In this document: positions 7,265-15,524 of the stretch, one piece after another
Numbering within the stretch: position 1 is the first letter of the stretch
Layout of the letters: every line of letters begins with the position of its first letter
NCBI GenBank assembly: GCA_023229135.1
Contig: JALNZT010000035.1
Location: forward strand, 1-44,424
Direction: 5' to 3'
Length of the DNA: 44,424 nucleotides
Source: Bacteroidales bacterium
GTDB taxonomy: Bacteria; Bacteroidota; Bacteroidia; Bacteroidales; F082
Translations under genes and position numbers: made by a program
Notes under the pieces: generated by a model
The model's input: the letters and a program-made list of their open reading frames with translations, nothing else
Database searches by the model: none
What the model was told of the DNA's origin: nothing

Positions 7265-7758
7265 AATCTTATGACTTTATAGAAAACAGCTTGCAATACT
7301 TGGTTAAATGTTTTCCTCAAATGAAGGCTAGTTATGAATTTGATGATTTTTCAAATTCACATTTTATTGAAGTATTACCTAGTACTGAATTTAGGGAAAA
7401 CCTGGAATATTCAAAATATGAGACTAATCTAATTATAGACTTTATATCAAAATTTCCTAATGAAGATATTGTTTTTGTAACAAAGAATGATTTAATTGCT
7501 GTAGAAAATCCTTCTTTGGTAAAAAAAGGTGTTTTATTCGACAAAAGACCACTTTTTTGGAATTCTAATATTTGGTTTAATGACTCGATGCTGGAATTCA
7601 ATTTAAAATTTAAGACTTTCCCAGACAACAATATAAAATCAATTGATATGGTAAGTACTGGATTTGTTTCGTTTAAATCTGGAAGTATAATCGCACCATT
7701 AAAGGAAGAACCGGTTGATTTAACAATAAAAAACAATGATTTTGCATTAGCTGCTTGA
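7261..7758 (+). CDS. Unknown protein with an SsrA-like C-terminal ALAA tail (putative labile partner)
   Basis: A 165-residue protein that I cannot assign to a named family. It is acidic and mixed alpha/beta, with segments SHFIEVLPSTEF and NEDIVFVTKNDLIAVENP, and lacks the GS...DxD motif of MNT-type antitoxins. The striking feature is its end, TIKNNDFALAA: this closely resembles the tmRNA proteolysis tag (ALAA terminus), the recognition signal for ClpXP. A natural ALAA terminus predicts rapid turnover, as in antitoxins. It overlaps the HEPN gene by 4 nt and is followed 11 nt later by a SecB-like chaperone, which in known TAC systems shields the antitoxin C-terminus. The antitoxin role is inference. 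Confidence 0.6.
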   Translation: MKSYDFIENSLQYLVKCFPQMKASYEFDDFSNSHFIEVLPSTEFRENLEYSKYETNLIIDFISKFPNEDIVFVTKNDLIAVENPSLVKKGVLFDKRPLFWNSNIWFNDSMLEFNLKFKTFPDNNIKSIDMVSTGFVSFKSGSIIAPLKEEPVDLTIKNNDFALAA

Positions 7759-7769
7759 AAATTTAGGTT

Positions 7770-8180
7770 ATGGAAAAAGACGCATTTAAATTATTAAATA
7801 TACTGTTGATTGAAAGTTCTTTTAATAGAGAGCCTCAAATTGATTTCGAAAATCAGGATTTACACAATAATATTAATATTGATGTTCAAAACTCAACTGA
7901 AAATTCTAACATTCTATACGTAACAGTTATCATGGATTTTGATACATCTATCAATGATAAAAAATTTATAACTGCAAAAATAAAAATGCTTGGGGTATTT
8001 GAATATGGAGAAGAGTTGACTTTATCATTAGATAATTTTGCTAACATTAATGCTCCTGCAATTATTTTTCCATTTATAAGAGAACATTTATCAAATGTAT
8101 CAATGAAAGCAGGAATACAACCAATTTTATTACCTCCAATTAACTTCGTTGAACTAGCAAAAGATAAAAAGAAGAAATAA
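7770..8180 (+). CDS. SecB-like chaperone
   Basis: 136 residues with the SecB fold signature at the C-terminal half: NINAPAIIFPFIREHLSN, followed by GIQPILLPPINFVELA. These correspond to SecB's A-x-LFPY-R-E and P-x-L-x-P-x-NF motifs. The N-terminal half has the alternating strands expected for the SecB sheet. General SecB serves SecA-dependent export, but solitary SecB-like genes downstream of toxin-antitoxin genes (TAC systems) instead bind a chaperone-addiction segment of the antitoxin. The position as third gene of a tight operon after a protein with a degron-like tail favours the second role. ATG 7770 lies 11 nt after the preceding stop. Confidence 0.75.
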   Translation: MEKDAFKLLNILLIESSFNREPQIDFENQDLHNNINIDVQNSTENSNILYVTVIMDFDTSINDKKFITAKIKMLGVFEYGEELTLSLDNFANINAPAIIFPFIREHLSNVSMKAGIQPILLPPINFVELAKDKKKK

Positions 8181-8361
8181 ATCAATTGCTATACTGAATA
8201 TAATTGACTTCCATGTAGTTTTAGCCTTATTAAAAAGCCCAACTTGATCCATATCCCACAATCAAGCCCTCACTCCACTCAACAACTATTAACAGTTTGG
8301 TTTGGCTGGTTCTTTTTCAGCTTGCTATGAATCAAACTAATAGCTCCTATAAATCACAACA

Positions 8362-9531
8362 CTAATTCTCCTTCAACAATAACGCAAAAGGAATCGCTCC
8401 CAATGCCAGAAAAGAAGAAATCAGGTACGTTCTTTCGAGACCGAGCCAGTCGCCCATTACGCCGGAAAAGAAAACCGCGGCGGCGGCAGTAATAAAACTT
8501 ACGGTCATGTAAATGCTATTCATAAATACCGGCATTTCTTTTGACCTGTCCTGTACCAAAGCGATAAGCACCGGGCCGGGTGCAAAAACAAAGAGACCTA
8601 CCAGCACTAAAAACACAAAAGAGAGCCAACCACTGGAGTTGACGAAAAAGAACATCATAACGGGTGATATTATACTAATAATCAATAGGGTGCGTTTTCG
8701 GCCTAGTTTATCAGATATGCTTCCTGCCAAAATAGTTCCTACAGCACCTGCAAGCTGAAATGCAGCCAGTGCTGAATTGGCAAACCACAAACTCTCGCCT
8801 TTTTCGGAATAGTAAAAAGTAGGCAAAAAGGCCGTTAATCCTGATTTCATAATTGCCCGGAACAAGGTGTATCCGATGAGTATAGAGAAAAAGGGCAGGT
8901 ATTTTTTTAAGGTTGAAAAAGGACTTCTCTTGGCTTGCTTTTGGGTTATTAATCCATCAGAGATCTTAATATTTCTAAGTTTAAGAAACAAAACAAACGA
9001 AGCAACCAACCCAAAAGGAATTAGTTTCCAGGTGCCTTCAAGTCCCCAGTAGGAAACGGATGCCGTGATAATTAATGGGCCGGCCGTTCGTGCCAATTCA
9101 CCACCAAACATATAAAAACTCATTCCCAACCCGGTGCGCTTACCCGACAAGCGTTTTACCATAGTAGGTGCCGGGACATGAAACACAGCACTGCTAATTC
9201 CCATGGTAAAAAGCAAAATACACACAATAGCAAAAGAAGGCGCAACGCCCAGCAGACTCATCGCGATAGCCGTGATGGCAGGTGCTACAATGATAAAATA
9301 TCTTGCGGCAGTACGTTCTGCAATTATCCCGATAAAGGGATTTAAAAACCAGGGAAGACGCATGATAAGGTCCCAAACGGATGCCAGCGCCAATGTAATT
9401 CCGAATTTTTCGATCAATAAGGGACGCAGAGGCGCCAAAAAAGAGGAGTAAATATCGTGCAGCATGTGTGACCCTGCCACAAGCAATACATTTCCTGACT
9501 GAAATTTCTCTGACGCGGACTTCTCTTTCAT
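8362..9531 (-). CDS. MFS transporter, fosmidomycin-resistance (FSR)-like
   Basis: A 389-residue, 12-helix major facilitator. The opening SHMLHDIYSSFLAPLRPLLIEKFG and the loop SDKLGRKRTLL (motif A of the second half) fit the FSR/Fsr-type drug exporter subfamily, in which the first helix carries an H-x-x-x-D-x-Y pattern. It probably extrudes a small hydrophilic drug or metabolite across the inner membrane; the substrate cannot be told. The first half lacks a canonical motif A, which is usual for this group. It is a monocistronic reverse-strand gene with no visible regulator nearby. Confidence 0.8.
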   Translation of the reverse strand: MKEKSASEKFQSGNVLLVAGSHMLHDIYSSFLAPLRPLLIEKFGITLALASVWDLIMRLPWFLNPFIGIIAERTAARYFIIVAPAITAIAMSLLGVAPSFAIVCILLFTMGISSAVFHVPAPTMVKRLSGKRTGLGMSFYMFGGELARTAGPLIITASVSYWGLEGTWKLIPFGLVASFVLFLKLRNIKISDGLITQKQAKRSPFSTLKKYLPFFSILIGYTLFRAIMKSGLTAFLPTFYYSEKGESLWFANSALAAFQLAGAVGTILAGSISDKLGRKRTLLIISIISPVMMFFFVNSSGWLSFVFLVLVGLFVFAPGPVLIALVQDRSKEMPVFMNSIYMTVSFITAAAAVFFSGVMGDWLGLERTYLISSFLALGAIPFALLLKEN

Positions 9532-9766
9532 CCGTTTTTCTATTTTTTTAAAAAGCAGTTTACACTGCCATAAATGAGGGTTGCTAATAATGTGCTAAGG
9601 TAGGTTTTCTGAAGAGAATTTTTTGTCAAAGCTTTAAAAAAACTGTTTCTCCTTAACACGCGCTAATGCATGCTGGGCTGCACTCTTTATCCGTTAAATT
9701 GTGTTTTACATATTTTAACTTGAATTATTCCGTAAATTCGTTGGCGAAATGTAAATCACCAAAAAA

Positions 9767-10939
9767 ATGAAAACGCTAATCTCTTCACTCTTAGTTTTAG
9801 TTTCATTGCTGGCTTTCGGTCAAAGTCCCTACCAAATTGCTGACTCAACGAAAAGGTGGAATACAGTAACTTACGGTGTAGTTTCCAGGGGTGTTGTTGT
9901 TTGTAATGGAACAAAGACGACAAAATTTCAGGAAGAAGTGCTTATCAATAATACCCCATTTTTTAAAGTAGTTGAGACGCCTGATTCTTTACAGCAAAAC
10001 TGGAATCATATTGGCTATTTGAGAGATGATACTGTCAGCAAAAAGGTTTACTACACAGATTGGAATACAGAAGAAATCGGATTAATATACGATTTTAGTT
10101 TATCGGTTGGCGATAGCGTAATTATCAATAATTACTATGCTGGTTATGAGGATTTACTGATGGTTTGTGAGGGCATAGACTCTATAGATATTAATGGCAC
10201 GTTCAAAAAAGAGTTTTATCTCCGTGCTCCTTATTATGGTACTTATGACACCTGGGTTGAAGGCATAGGAAGCAGATTTGGAATACTTTACAGCGGTTAT
10301 GAGTCGCCCGGCGGCGGAACAGATTTGCTGTGTTGTTCCCAAAATGATACAGTCATTTACATGAACCCAAATTATAACGCGTGTTATTATCAGGAATTTT
10401 ATCCAAAGATAGTTTCAGAAAGCTTTGATACCGCTTATTTAAATACTTCTTATGAATTTCAGGTAGAACTGTCTCACACCATAAATATTGACTCCTTTGC
10501 ATTAATTGGAAATGTAATACCTGAAGGTTTTGAATTTGATGAGTCAACAGGTTTGCTTACTGGAATGCCAAATACATTGGGTTCTTTTCCTTGTGTAATT
10601 ATGGTTGAAAACTATGATTTGGGATTTTTAACCGATATTATAGATGCTGAAGTTCATGTTGTATTGCCAACAGAAATTCATGAAGAGCAAAAACAGTCCA
10701 ATATAAAAATTCACCCCAATCCCATCAGCGAAAGCTTTTTTATTACCTTTGAGAAAGTGTCAAAAGATTTCTATTACCTGGAAATTTTCAACCCCGAAGG
10801 CAAAATGATTGATAAAAGAACGCTAACGGAAAATCAGTGTGAGATAGATTGTAGTGCCTTCAAAAATGGGATTTACTTGTTGAAAATCACCGATAGTAAC
10901 CAGCAGATAATCGGGATTGAGAAGGTGATGAAGAAATGA
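9767..10939 (+). CDS. T9SS-exported protein with putative Ig (He_PIG) domain
   Basis: A 390-residue secreted protein. Signal peptide MKTLISSLLVLVSLLAFG (cleavage before QSPYQ), an N-terminal domain of about 200 residues of unknown function rich in aspartate and tyrosine, a He_PIG-type cadherin-like domain near 215-300 (GNVIPEGFEFDESTGLLTG), and a type A T9SS sorting domain at the end (IKIHPNPISESFFI ... NGIYLLKI ... KVMKK). No enzymatic motif was recognised; it is likely an adhesin or surface accessory protein. A weak -7 match, TAAATTCG at 9733-9740, lies 27 nt upstream of the start. Confidence 0.82.
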   Translation: MKTLISSLLVLVSLLAFGQSPYQIADSTKRWNTVTYGVVSRGVVVCNGTKTTKFQEEVLINNTPFFKVVETPDSLQQNWNHIGYLRDDTVSKKVYYTDWNTEEIGLIYDFSLSVGDSVIINNYYAGYEDLLMVCEGIDSIDINGTFKKEFYLRAPYYGTYDTWVEGIGSRFGILYSGYESPGGGTDLLCCSQNDTVIYMNPNYNACYYQEFYPKIVSESFDTAYLNTSYEFQVELSHTINIDSFALIGNVIPEGFEFDESTGLLTGMPNTLGSFPCVIMVENYDLGFLTDIIDAEVHVVLPTEIHEEQKQSNIKIHPNPISESFFITFEKVSKDFYYLEIFNPEGKMIDKRTLTENQCEIDCSAFKNGIYLLKITDSNQQIIGIEKVMKK

Positions 10940-11213
10940 ATTTTGTGAATCCATTAGTTTTTCGTATATTGCATTGTTCTTTTCAGGATTGCTATGATTA
11001 GGCCTGTTTCTAAAAACCGAACAGCTTTATCCACCCGATACAACCGGAGAGCATGAGTAAATAGTTAAAGTTTTTTTAATTATTGTTTTTTTAGCCTAAA
11101 ACTATCTTAATCAAACGCAATTTAAAGGATGTGAAACATCTTTATGAACAGCAAAAGTGGCAGGATAACTACCTTTTAAAGCGCTTATTAATAATTATTA
11201 AAATATTTATATT

Positions 11214-13448
11214 ATGAAAAATGCTTATATCGCTACCTATCCTCCTCGCCAATGCGGGATAGGGACTTTTACCGAAAACCTTTTCAACTCCATGATAGCT
11301 TCAGACACTGATGAGCCTCACCATGAAAAGAGTTTTATCGTTGCCATAAACGATTACGAGGAAGAGTTAAGTTATCCCGAAGAGGTGAAATTTACCATTA
11401 GGCAGGAGTTTCAGGAAGACTACCTGGCCGCGGCCAAATATATAAACATGAGCGGTGCCGATTGCTGCATATTGCAACATGAGTTTGGTATTTTTGGTGG
11501 TATGGACGGGGTATATATTCTACCCTTGCTTCACCAGTTGGATATGCCACTAATTGTAACCCTGCATACTGTTATGCAAACTCCGTCTTATGCCCAGAAA
11601 GAAATACTCCAACGGATAGCGAAAATGGCTAACCGCTTGGTTGTTATGAGCTACAAAGCAATAGAAATGCTGGTTGAAATATATGAAGTACCGAGAGAGA
11701 AAATCGCCTATATAGAACATGGTGTGCCTAATTTCCGTTATATTCAGGAAGAGGTGAAGAAAGAGTTTAAGCTCGAAAAGAGAAAAGTCTTGCTCACATT
11801 CGGCTTTATTGGACGCAACAAGGGTATTGAAACCGCTATACAGGCGATGCCCAAACTTGTCGAAAAACATCCGGATGCTTTATATATCGTTTTGGGTAAA
11901 ACCCACCCTAATGTGATCAGGCATGCAGGGGAGGAGTATCGCTTGTATTTGACCCAGCTCATCGAAGACTTGAAGCTGGAGAAAAACGTGATTTTACTCA
12001 ACGAGTTTACAACACAAAAAGAGCTTTTCAAGTATTTGTATGCCTCGGATATTTACATTACGCCATACCTCAACGAGGCGCAGATAACCAGTGGAACGCT
12101 GGCTTATGCGGTGGGAGTGGGTTCTGCGGTCGTTTCAACACCATACTGGCACGCGACCGAGCTATTGAGCAAAGGCAGGGGAGTCCTGTTCGATTTTGGC
12201 GATAGCGATGCCTTATCAAAGGTCTTAATAGATCTGTTAGACAATCCCGAAAAACGCCTGGCAATTCGAAAGAAAGCATTAGAACATGGTAGAAAGATAA
12301 GCTGGCCTAAGATCGGTTTCATGTACAACGACGTGGTTGAAAAGGTGGTCGAGGAAGATGTTCAAATCGAAAAGAAAGAGCTTATCCCTTTCGATATCTC
12401 CCTGTTGCCGATGTTTTCTATCGAGCATATAAAACGCCTGACCGATGATACCGGTATTATTCAGCACGCGAAATTTGGGATACCCAACCTGAAAGAGGGA
12501 TACTGCTTAGACGACAATTCCAGGGCACTGTTGATGGCCCTGATGACTTATAAAATCAAGAAAGACACCGCAGCACTTAGGTTGTGTCCGATTTACCTGA
12601 GTTACATTCATTATATGCAAAATCCTGATGGCAGCTTCAGGAACTTCCTGAGCTTTAACAGGCAATTCCTTGACGAGGTAGGCTCGGAAGACGCTTTTGG
12701 CAGAACGATTTGGGCGGTCGGATATATGCTGGCTAACTCACCAAACGATTCTTATTATCAAATTGGTAAGCTTATCTTCGATAAAGCGACACCCTATTTC
12801 GCTGAATTAAAATCCATTAGAAGCATCGCCAATATAATGATCGGCGTTAGTTACTATTTAAGTAGTAATATGTCGGACGATATAATGATCGAAAGGCTCA
12901 GGGAAATGACCCATGTATTAATTGAGCATTACGAGCAAAACTCAGATGGCGATTGGAACTGGTTTGAAGAGCTCCTGGCTTATGACAATGCCATGCTTCC
13001 TTTAGCAATGCTTCATGCAGCCGAGATTTTGAACGAAGAAGCGGTCAGGAAAGTAGCTTTCGATTCGATGTATTTCCTAACAAAGCATACCATGGCCAAC
13101 GGTTACTTGTCTATTATCGGTAACGAGAAATGGTATAAGAAAAATGGAGAACGCTCGCTATTTGCCCAGCAGCCCGTGGATGCCATGGGAATGGTTTTAA
13201 TGTTCCGTCAAGCCTATAATATCTCGAACGACAAAAATTACTTGAGAAAGTTATTTAAGTCGTTTAAGTGGTTCCTGGGAGAGAACGATCTAAGGATGAG
13301 TCTCTTTAATCACGAAACGAAAGGCTGTTTCGACGGTCTCGAAAGCTATGGCGTGAACCAAAATCAGGGAGCCGAAAGCACACTGGCCTATTTAATTTCC
13401 TACCTGAACGTGCTTAAAGCACACGAAGATTATTACCGTAAAGAATAA
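11214..13448 (+). CDS. Glycosyltransferase (GT4-like) fused to an alpha/alpha-barrel domain
   Basis: A 744-residue two-domain protein. Residues 1-370 are a GT-B glycosyltransferase: N-terminal CGIGTFTENL glycine loop, then LLTFGFIGRNKGIETAIQAM opening the nucleotide-sugar half, then GTLAYAVGVGSAVVSTPYWH, with the family E-x7-E motif not clearly preserved. From about 395 on it has the hairpin-repeat look of a six-hairpin (alpha/alpha)6 glycosidase-like domain (KEGYCLDDNSRALLMAL; DGDWNWFEELLAYDNAMLP; ESYGVNQNQGAESTLAYL). The acidic pairs could be catalytic or glycan-binding. It heads a four-gene operon with two GH130-family enzymes and another GT4. The domain fusion suggests transfer plus sensing or trimming of the same glycan; the substrate is unknown, mannose-based by context. 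Confidence 0.78.
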   Translation: MKNAYIATYPPRQCGIGTFTENLFNSMIASDTDEPHHEKSFIVAINDYEEELSYPEEVKFTIRQEFQEDYLAAAKYINMSGADCCILQHEFGIFGGMDGVYILPLLHQLDMPLIVTLHTVMQTPSYAQKEILQRIAKMANRLVVMSYKAIEMLVEIYEVPREKIAYIEHGVPNFRYIQEEVKKEFKLEKRKVLLTFGFIGRNKGIETAIQAMPKLVEKHPDALYIVLGKTHPNVIRHAGEEYRLYLTQLIEDLKLEKNVILLNEFTTQKELFKYLYASDIYITPYLNEAQITSGTLAYAVGVGSAVVSTPYWHATELLSKGRGVLFDFGDSDALSKVLIDLLDNPEKRLAIRKKALEHGRKISWPKIGFMYNDVVEKVVEEDVQIEKKELIPFDISLLPMFSIEHIKRLTDDTGIIQHAKFGIPNLKEGYCLDDNSRALLMALMTYKIKKDTAALRLCPIYLSYIHYMQNPDGSFRNFLSFNRQFLDEVGSEDAFGRTIWAVGYMLANSPNDSYYQIGKLIFDKATPYFAELKSIRSIANIMIGVSYYLSSNMSDDIMIERLREMTHVLIEHYEQNSDGDWNWFEELLAYDNAMLPLAMLHAAEILNEEAVRKVAFDSMYFLTKHTMANGYLSIIGNEKWYKKNGERSLFAQQPVDAMGMVLMFRQAYNISNDKNYLRKLFKSFKWFLGENDLRMSLFNHETKGCFDGLESYGVNQNQGAESTLAYLISYLNVLKAHEDYYRKE

Positions 13449-13461
13449 ATATTATATAGAA

Positions 13462-14397
13462 ATGAAGAAAACATTAATTAAAAGATATTCTAACAATCCT
13501 ATTCTCACGAAAGACGATATTCCGTATCCGGTGGCAACAGTGCACAACGCGGGTATGGTAAAACACGGGAAGGACTATATTATGCTCTTTAGGTCGCACA
13601 ACCTGAACGGGCGAAGTATTATTGGAAAAGCAGTGAGCAATGATGGTTTTAATTTCAAGGTGGATCCGGAACCGTTTTTAATACCTGCTACCCAAGGGAT
13701 TTTTAAAACTTACGAAGCTTATGGAGTCGAAGACCCGCGTATTGTATTTATCGATGGCGAGTATTTAATCACCTATAGTGCTTATTCGCAGCATGGTGTG
13801 AGGATTGGCCTGGCCAAAACCAAGGATTTTCAATCTGTAGAACGCTTCTCGCTGATTACCGAAGCCGATTATAGAAACGTGGTGATTTTCCCGGAAAAAT
13901 TCAATGGATTATACGCGCGTTTAGACCGTCCGCATTCTGATATTTCACCCTGGGCCATCTGGATTTCTTTTTCACCTGATTTGAGGTATTGGGGAGATTC
14001 GGAGTTGATCATGAAGCCCGTGCTGTATCATTGGGACGAGATGAAGATCGGGCCTGGCGCGACGCCCATCAAAACCCCGCGCGGTTGGCTCAATATTTAT
14101 CACGGCGTTTACCCAACCATGTCGGGCAGCGTATATCGCCTTGGCGTGGCATTGCATGATTTGAATGATCCCGCGAAAATTATTGCCGTGGGCGACGAAT
14201 GGATTCTTCAGCCGGAGGAAACCTACGAAATCACGGGCTATGTACCCAATGTTGTTTTCTCGTGTGGTGCCATTCCGGAAGCTGACGGCAGCGTGAAAAT
14301 ATACTGGGGAGCAGCCGATACGGTGATGTGCGTGGGGACGGCGAACATTGAAGAGCTGGTGGATCACTGCCTCAACAGCAGCAGAAGTGCCTTGTAG
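13462..14397 (+). CDS. GH130-family beta-mannoside phosphorylase/mannosidase
   Basis: 311 residues forming a five-bladed beta-propeller. Family signatures are the YGVEDPRIVF motif (residues about 87-96), PHSDISPWAIWISFSPDLR, the KIGPGATPIKT loop, GWLNIYHGV, VPNVVFSCGAI and the closing YWGAADTV. GH130 enzymes act on beta-mannosides, most by phosphorolysis releasing mannose 1-phosphate, some by hydrolysis. There is no signal peptide, so it acts in the cytoplasm on an internal glycan or an imported oligosaccharide. It begins 13 nt after the GT gene, in the same operon. Phosphorylase versus hydrolase depends on phosphate-binding residues that I did not resolve. Confidence 0.88.
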   Translation: MKKTLIKRYSNNPILTKDDIPYPVATVHNAGMVKHGKDYIMLFRSHNLNGRSIIGKAVSNDGFNFKVDPEPFLIPATQGIFKTYEAYGVEDPRIVFIDGEYLITYSAYSQHGVRIGLAKTKDFQSVERFSLITEADYRNVVIFPEKFNGLYARLDRPHSDISPWAIWISFSPDLRYWGDSELIMKPVLYHWDEMKIGPGATPIKTPRGWLNIYHGVYPTMSGSVYRLGVALHDLNDPAKIIAVGDEWILQPEETYEITGYVPNVVFSCGAIPEADGSVKIYWGAADTVMCVGTANIEELVDHCLNSSRSAL

Positions 14398-14416
14398 GCT
14401 GATTGTTTTTATCCAG

Positions 14417-14437
14417 AAGTCGCCGACTTTCAAAGTC
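14417..14437. repeat. Two overlapping short palindromes
   Basis: AAGTCGCCGACTT (14417-14429) and GACTTTCAAAGTC (14425-14437) share bases and are mutually exclusive hairpins. They lie in the 98-nt gap inside the GT/GH130 operon, 60 nt before the next start. A transcript-processing or attenuation role is possible; equally it may be a dispersed intergenic hairpin. Confidence 0.35.
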
Positions 14438-14495
14438 TGAAAAATGAAAGCGCGCAGAGATTATTTAAACAATATTAAAGCATAAATAGCATAAA

Positions 14496-15509
14496 ATGAA
14501 AGTCGCAATTTTAGCACCTATAGCCTGGCGCACACCGCCCGAGAAATATGGGCCTTGGGAGCAGGTGGCAGCTAATATTACCGAAGGTCTGGTGGAAAAG
14601 GGAGTGGATGTCACCTTGTTTGCCACCGGCAATTCGCAGACCAAAGCAAAGCTGCAATATGTTTCGCAAACGGCCTATGCCGAAGATCATTCGCTCGATC
14701 CTAAAGTGTGGGAGTGTTTGCATATCAGCCACTTGATGGAGCAGGCGTCGGAGTTTGATATCATTCACAATAACTTTGATTTCCTCCCGCTCACCTATTC
14801 CCGATTAATCAAAACGCCCGTCGTTACGACTATCCACGGGTTCTCATCACCAAAAATAATCCCGGTATATAAAAAGTATAATGCCGATAATTTCTATGTT
14901 TCCATCAGCAATTCCGACCGAAGCCCGGAGCTTAATTATACTGCCACGGTTTATAACGGGATCGACGGCAAAGACTTCACTTTCAACGCCAAACCGAAAG
15001 ATTATTTGTTGTTTTTCGGCAGGATCCATCCCGAGAAAGGAACCTGGGAATCTATTCAGATAGCAAAAAAGGCTAACAAGAAATTGATTATCTCGGGTTT
15101 AATTCAGGACGAAGCCTATTTTGAGGAGAAAGTAAAACCTTATATCAACGGTGAGGATGTTGTTTACGTGGGTAATTCGGGTCCAAAAGAAAGAGATAAA
15201 TTATTGGGTGAAGCCCTTGCTTTGTTGCATCCCATTAGTTTTGACGAGCCCTTTGGGCTGAGCGTGGCGGAGGCGATGTTTTGCGGAACGCCCGTTATAG
15301 CTTTCAACAGGGGTTCTATGCCCGAATTAATAGCGCATACAAAAACGGGATTCCTTGTAAATACTGTAGAAGAGGCTGTTGAGGCTTTAAACGAAACAAG
15401 TTCCATCAGCAGAAAACATTGCCGCGATTGGGCGATGAATAATTTCAGCCTCGAAAAAATGGTGGATGGTTATATAGATGTATATAAACGAATTTTAAAT
15501 GAAAAATAA
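14496..15509 (+). CDS. GT4-family glycosyltransferase
   Basis: A 337-residue GT-B enzyme. The N-terminal domain begins MKVAILAPIAWRTPPEKYGPWEQV with an acceptor-side glycine-proline loop; VVTTIHGFSSPK ends the first Rossmann half. The donor domain starts at YLLFFGRIHPEKGTWESIQI and contains the retaining GT4 motif E-x7-E in FDEPFGLSVAEAMFCGTPV followed by NRGSMPELI. It transfers a sugar from a nucleotide donor, probably GDP-mannose given two GH130 neighbours, but donor specificity is inference. Third gene of the operon, separated from GH130 by 98 nt with two small palindromes. Confidence 0.88.
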   Translation: MKVAILAPIAWRTPPEKYGPWEQVAANITEGLVEKGVDVTLFATGNSQTKAKLQYVSQTAYAEDHSLDPKVWECLHISHLMEQASEFDIIHNNFDFLPLTYSRLIKTPVVTTIHGFSSPKIIPVYKKYNADNFYVSISNSDRSPELNYTATVYNGIDGKDFTFNAKPKDYLLFFGRIHPEKGTWESIQIAKKANKKLIISGLIQDEAYFEEKVKPYINGEDVVYVGNSGPKERDKLLGEALALLHPISFDEPFGLSVAEAMFCGTPVIAFNRGSMPELIAHTKTGFLVNTVEEAVEALNETSSISRKHCRDWAMNNFSLEKMVDGYIDVYKRILNEK

Positions 15510-15524
15510 TTAAATATTAAATTT

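Noticed and set aside
8362..9531. Antibiotic resistance gene (fosmidomycin exporter)
   Set aside because: Only subfamily resemblance is visible; substrate cannot be assigned, so the call is kept to FSR-like MFS.
12070..12467. Several reverse-strand ORFs inside the GT fusion gene
   Set aside because: They are antisense to a well-supported long CDS and resemble no protein family.
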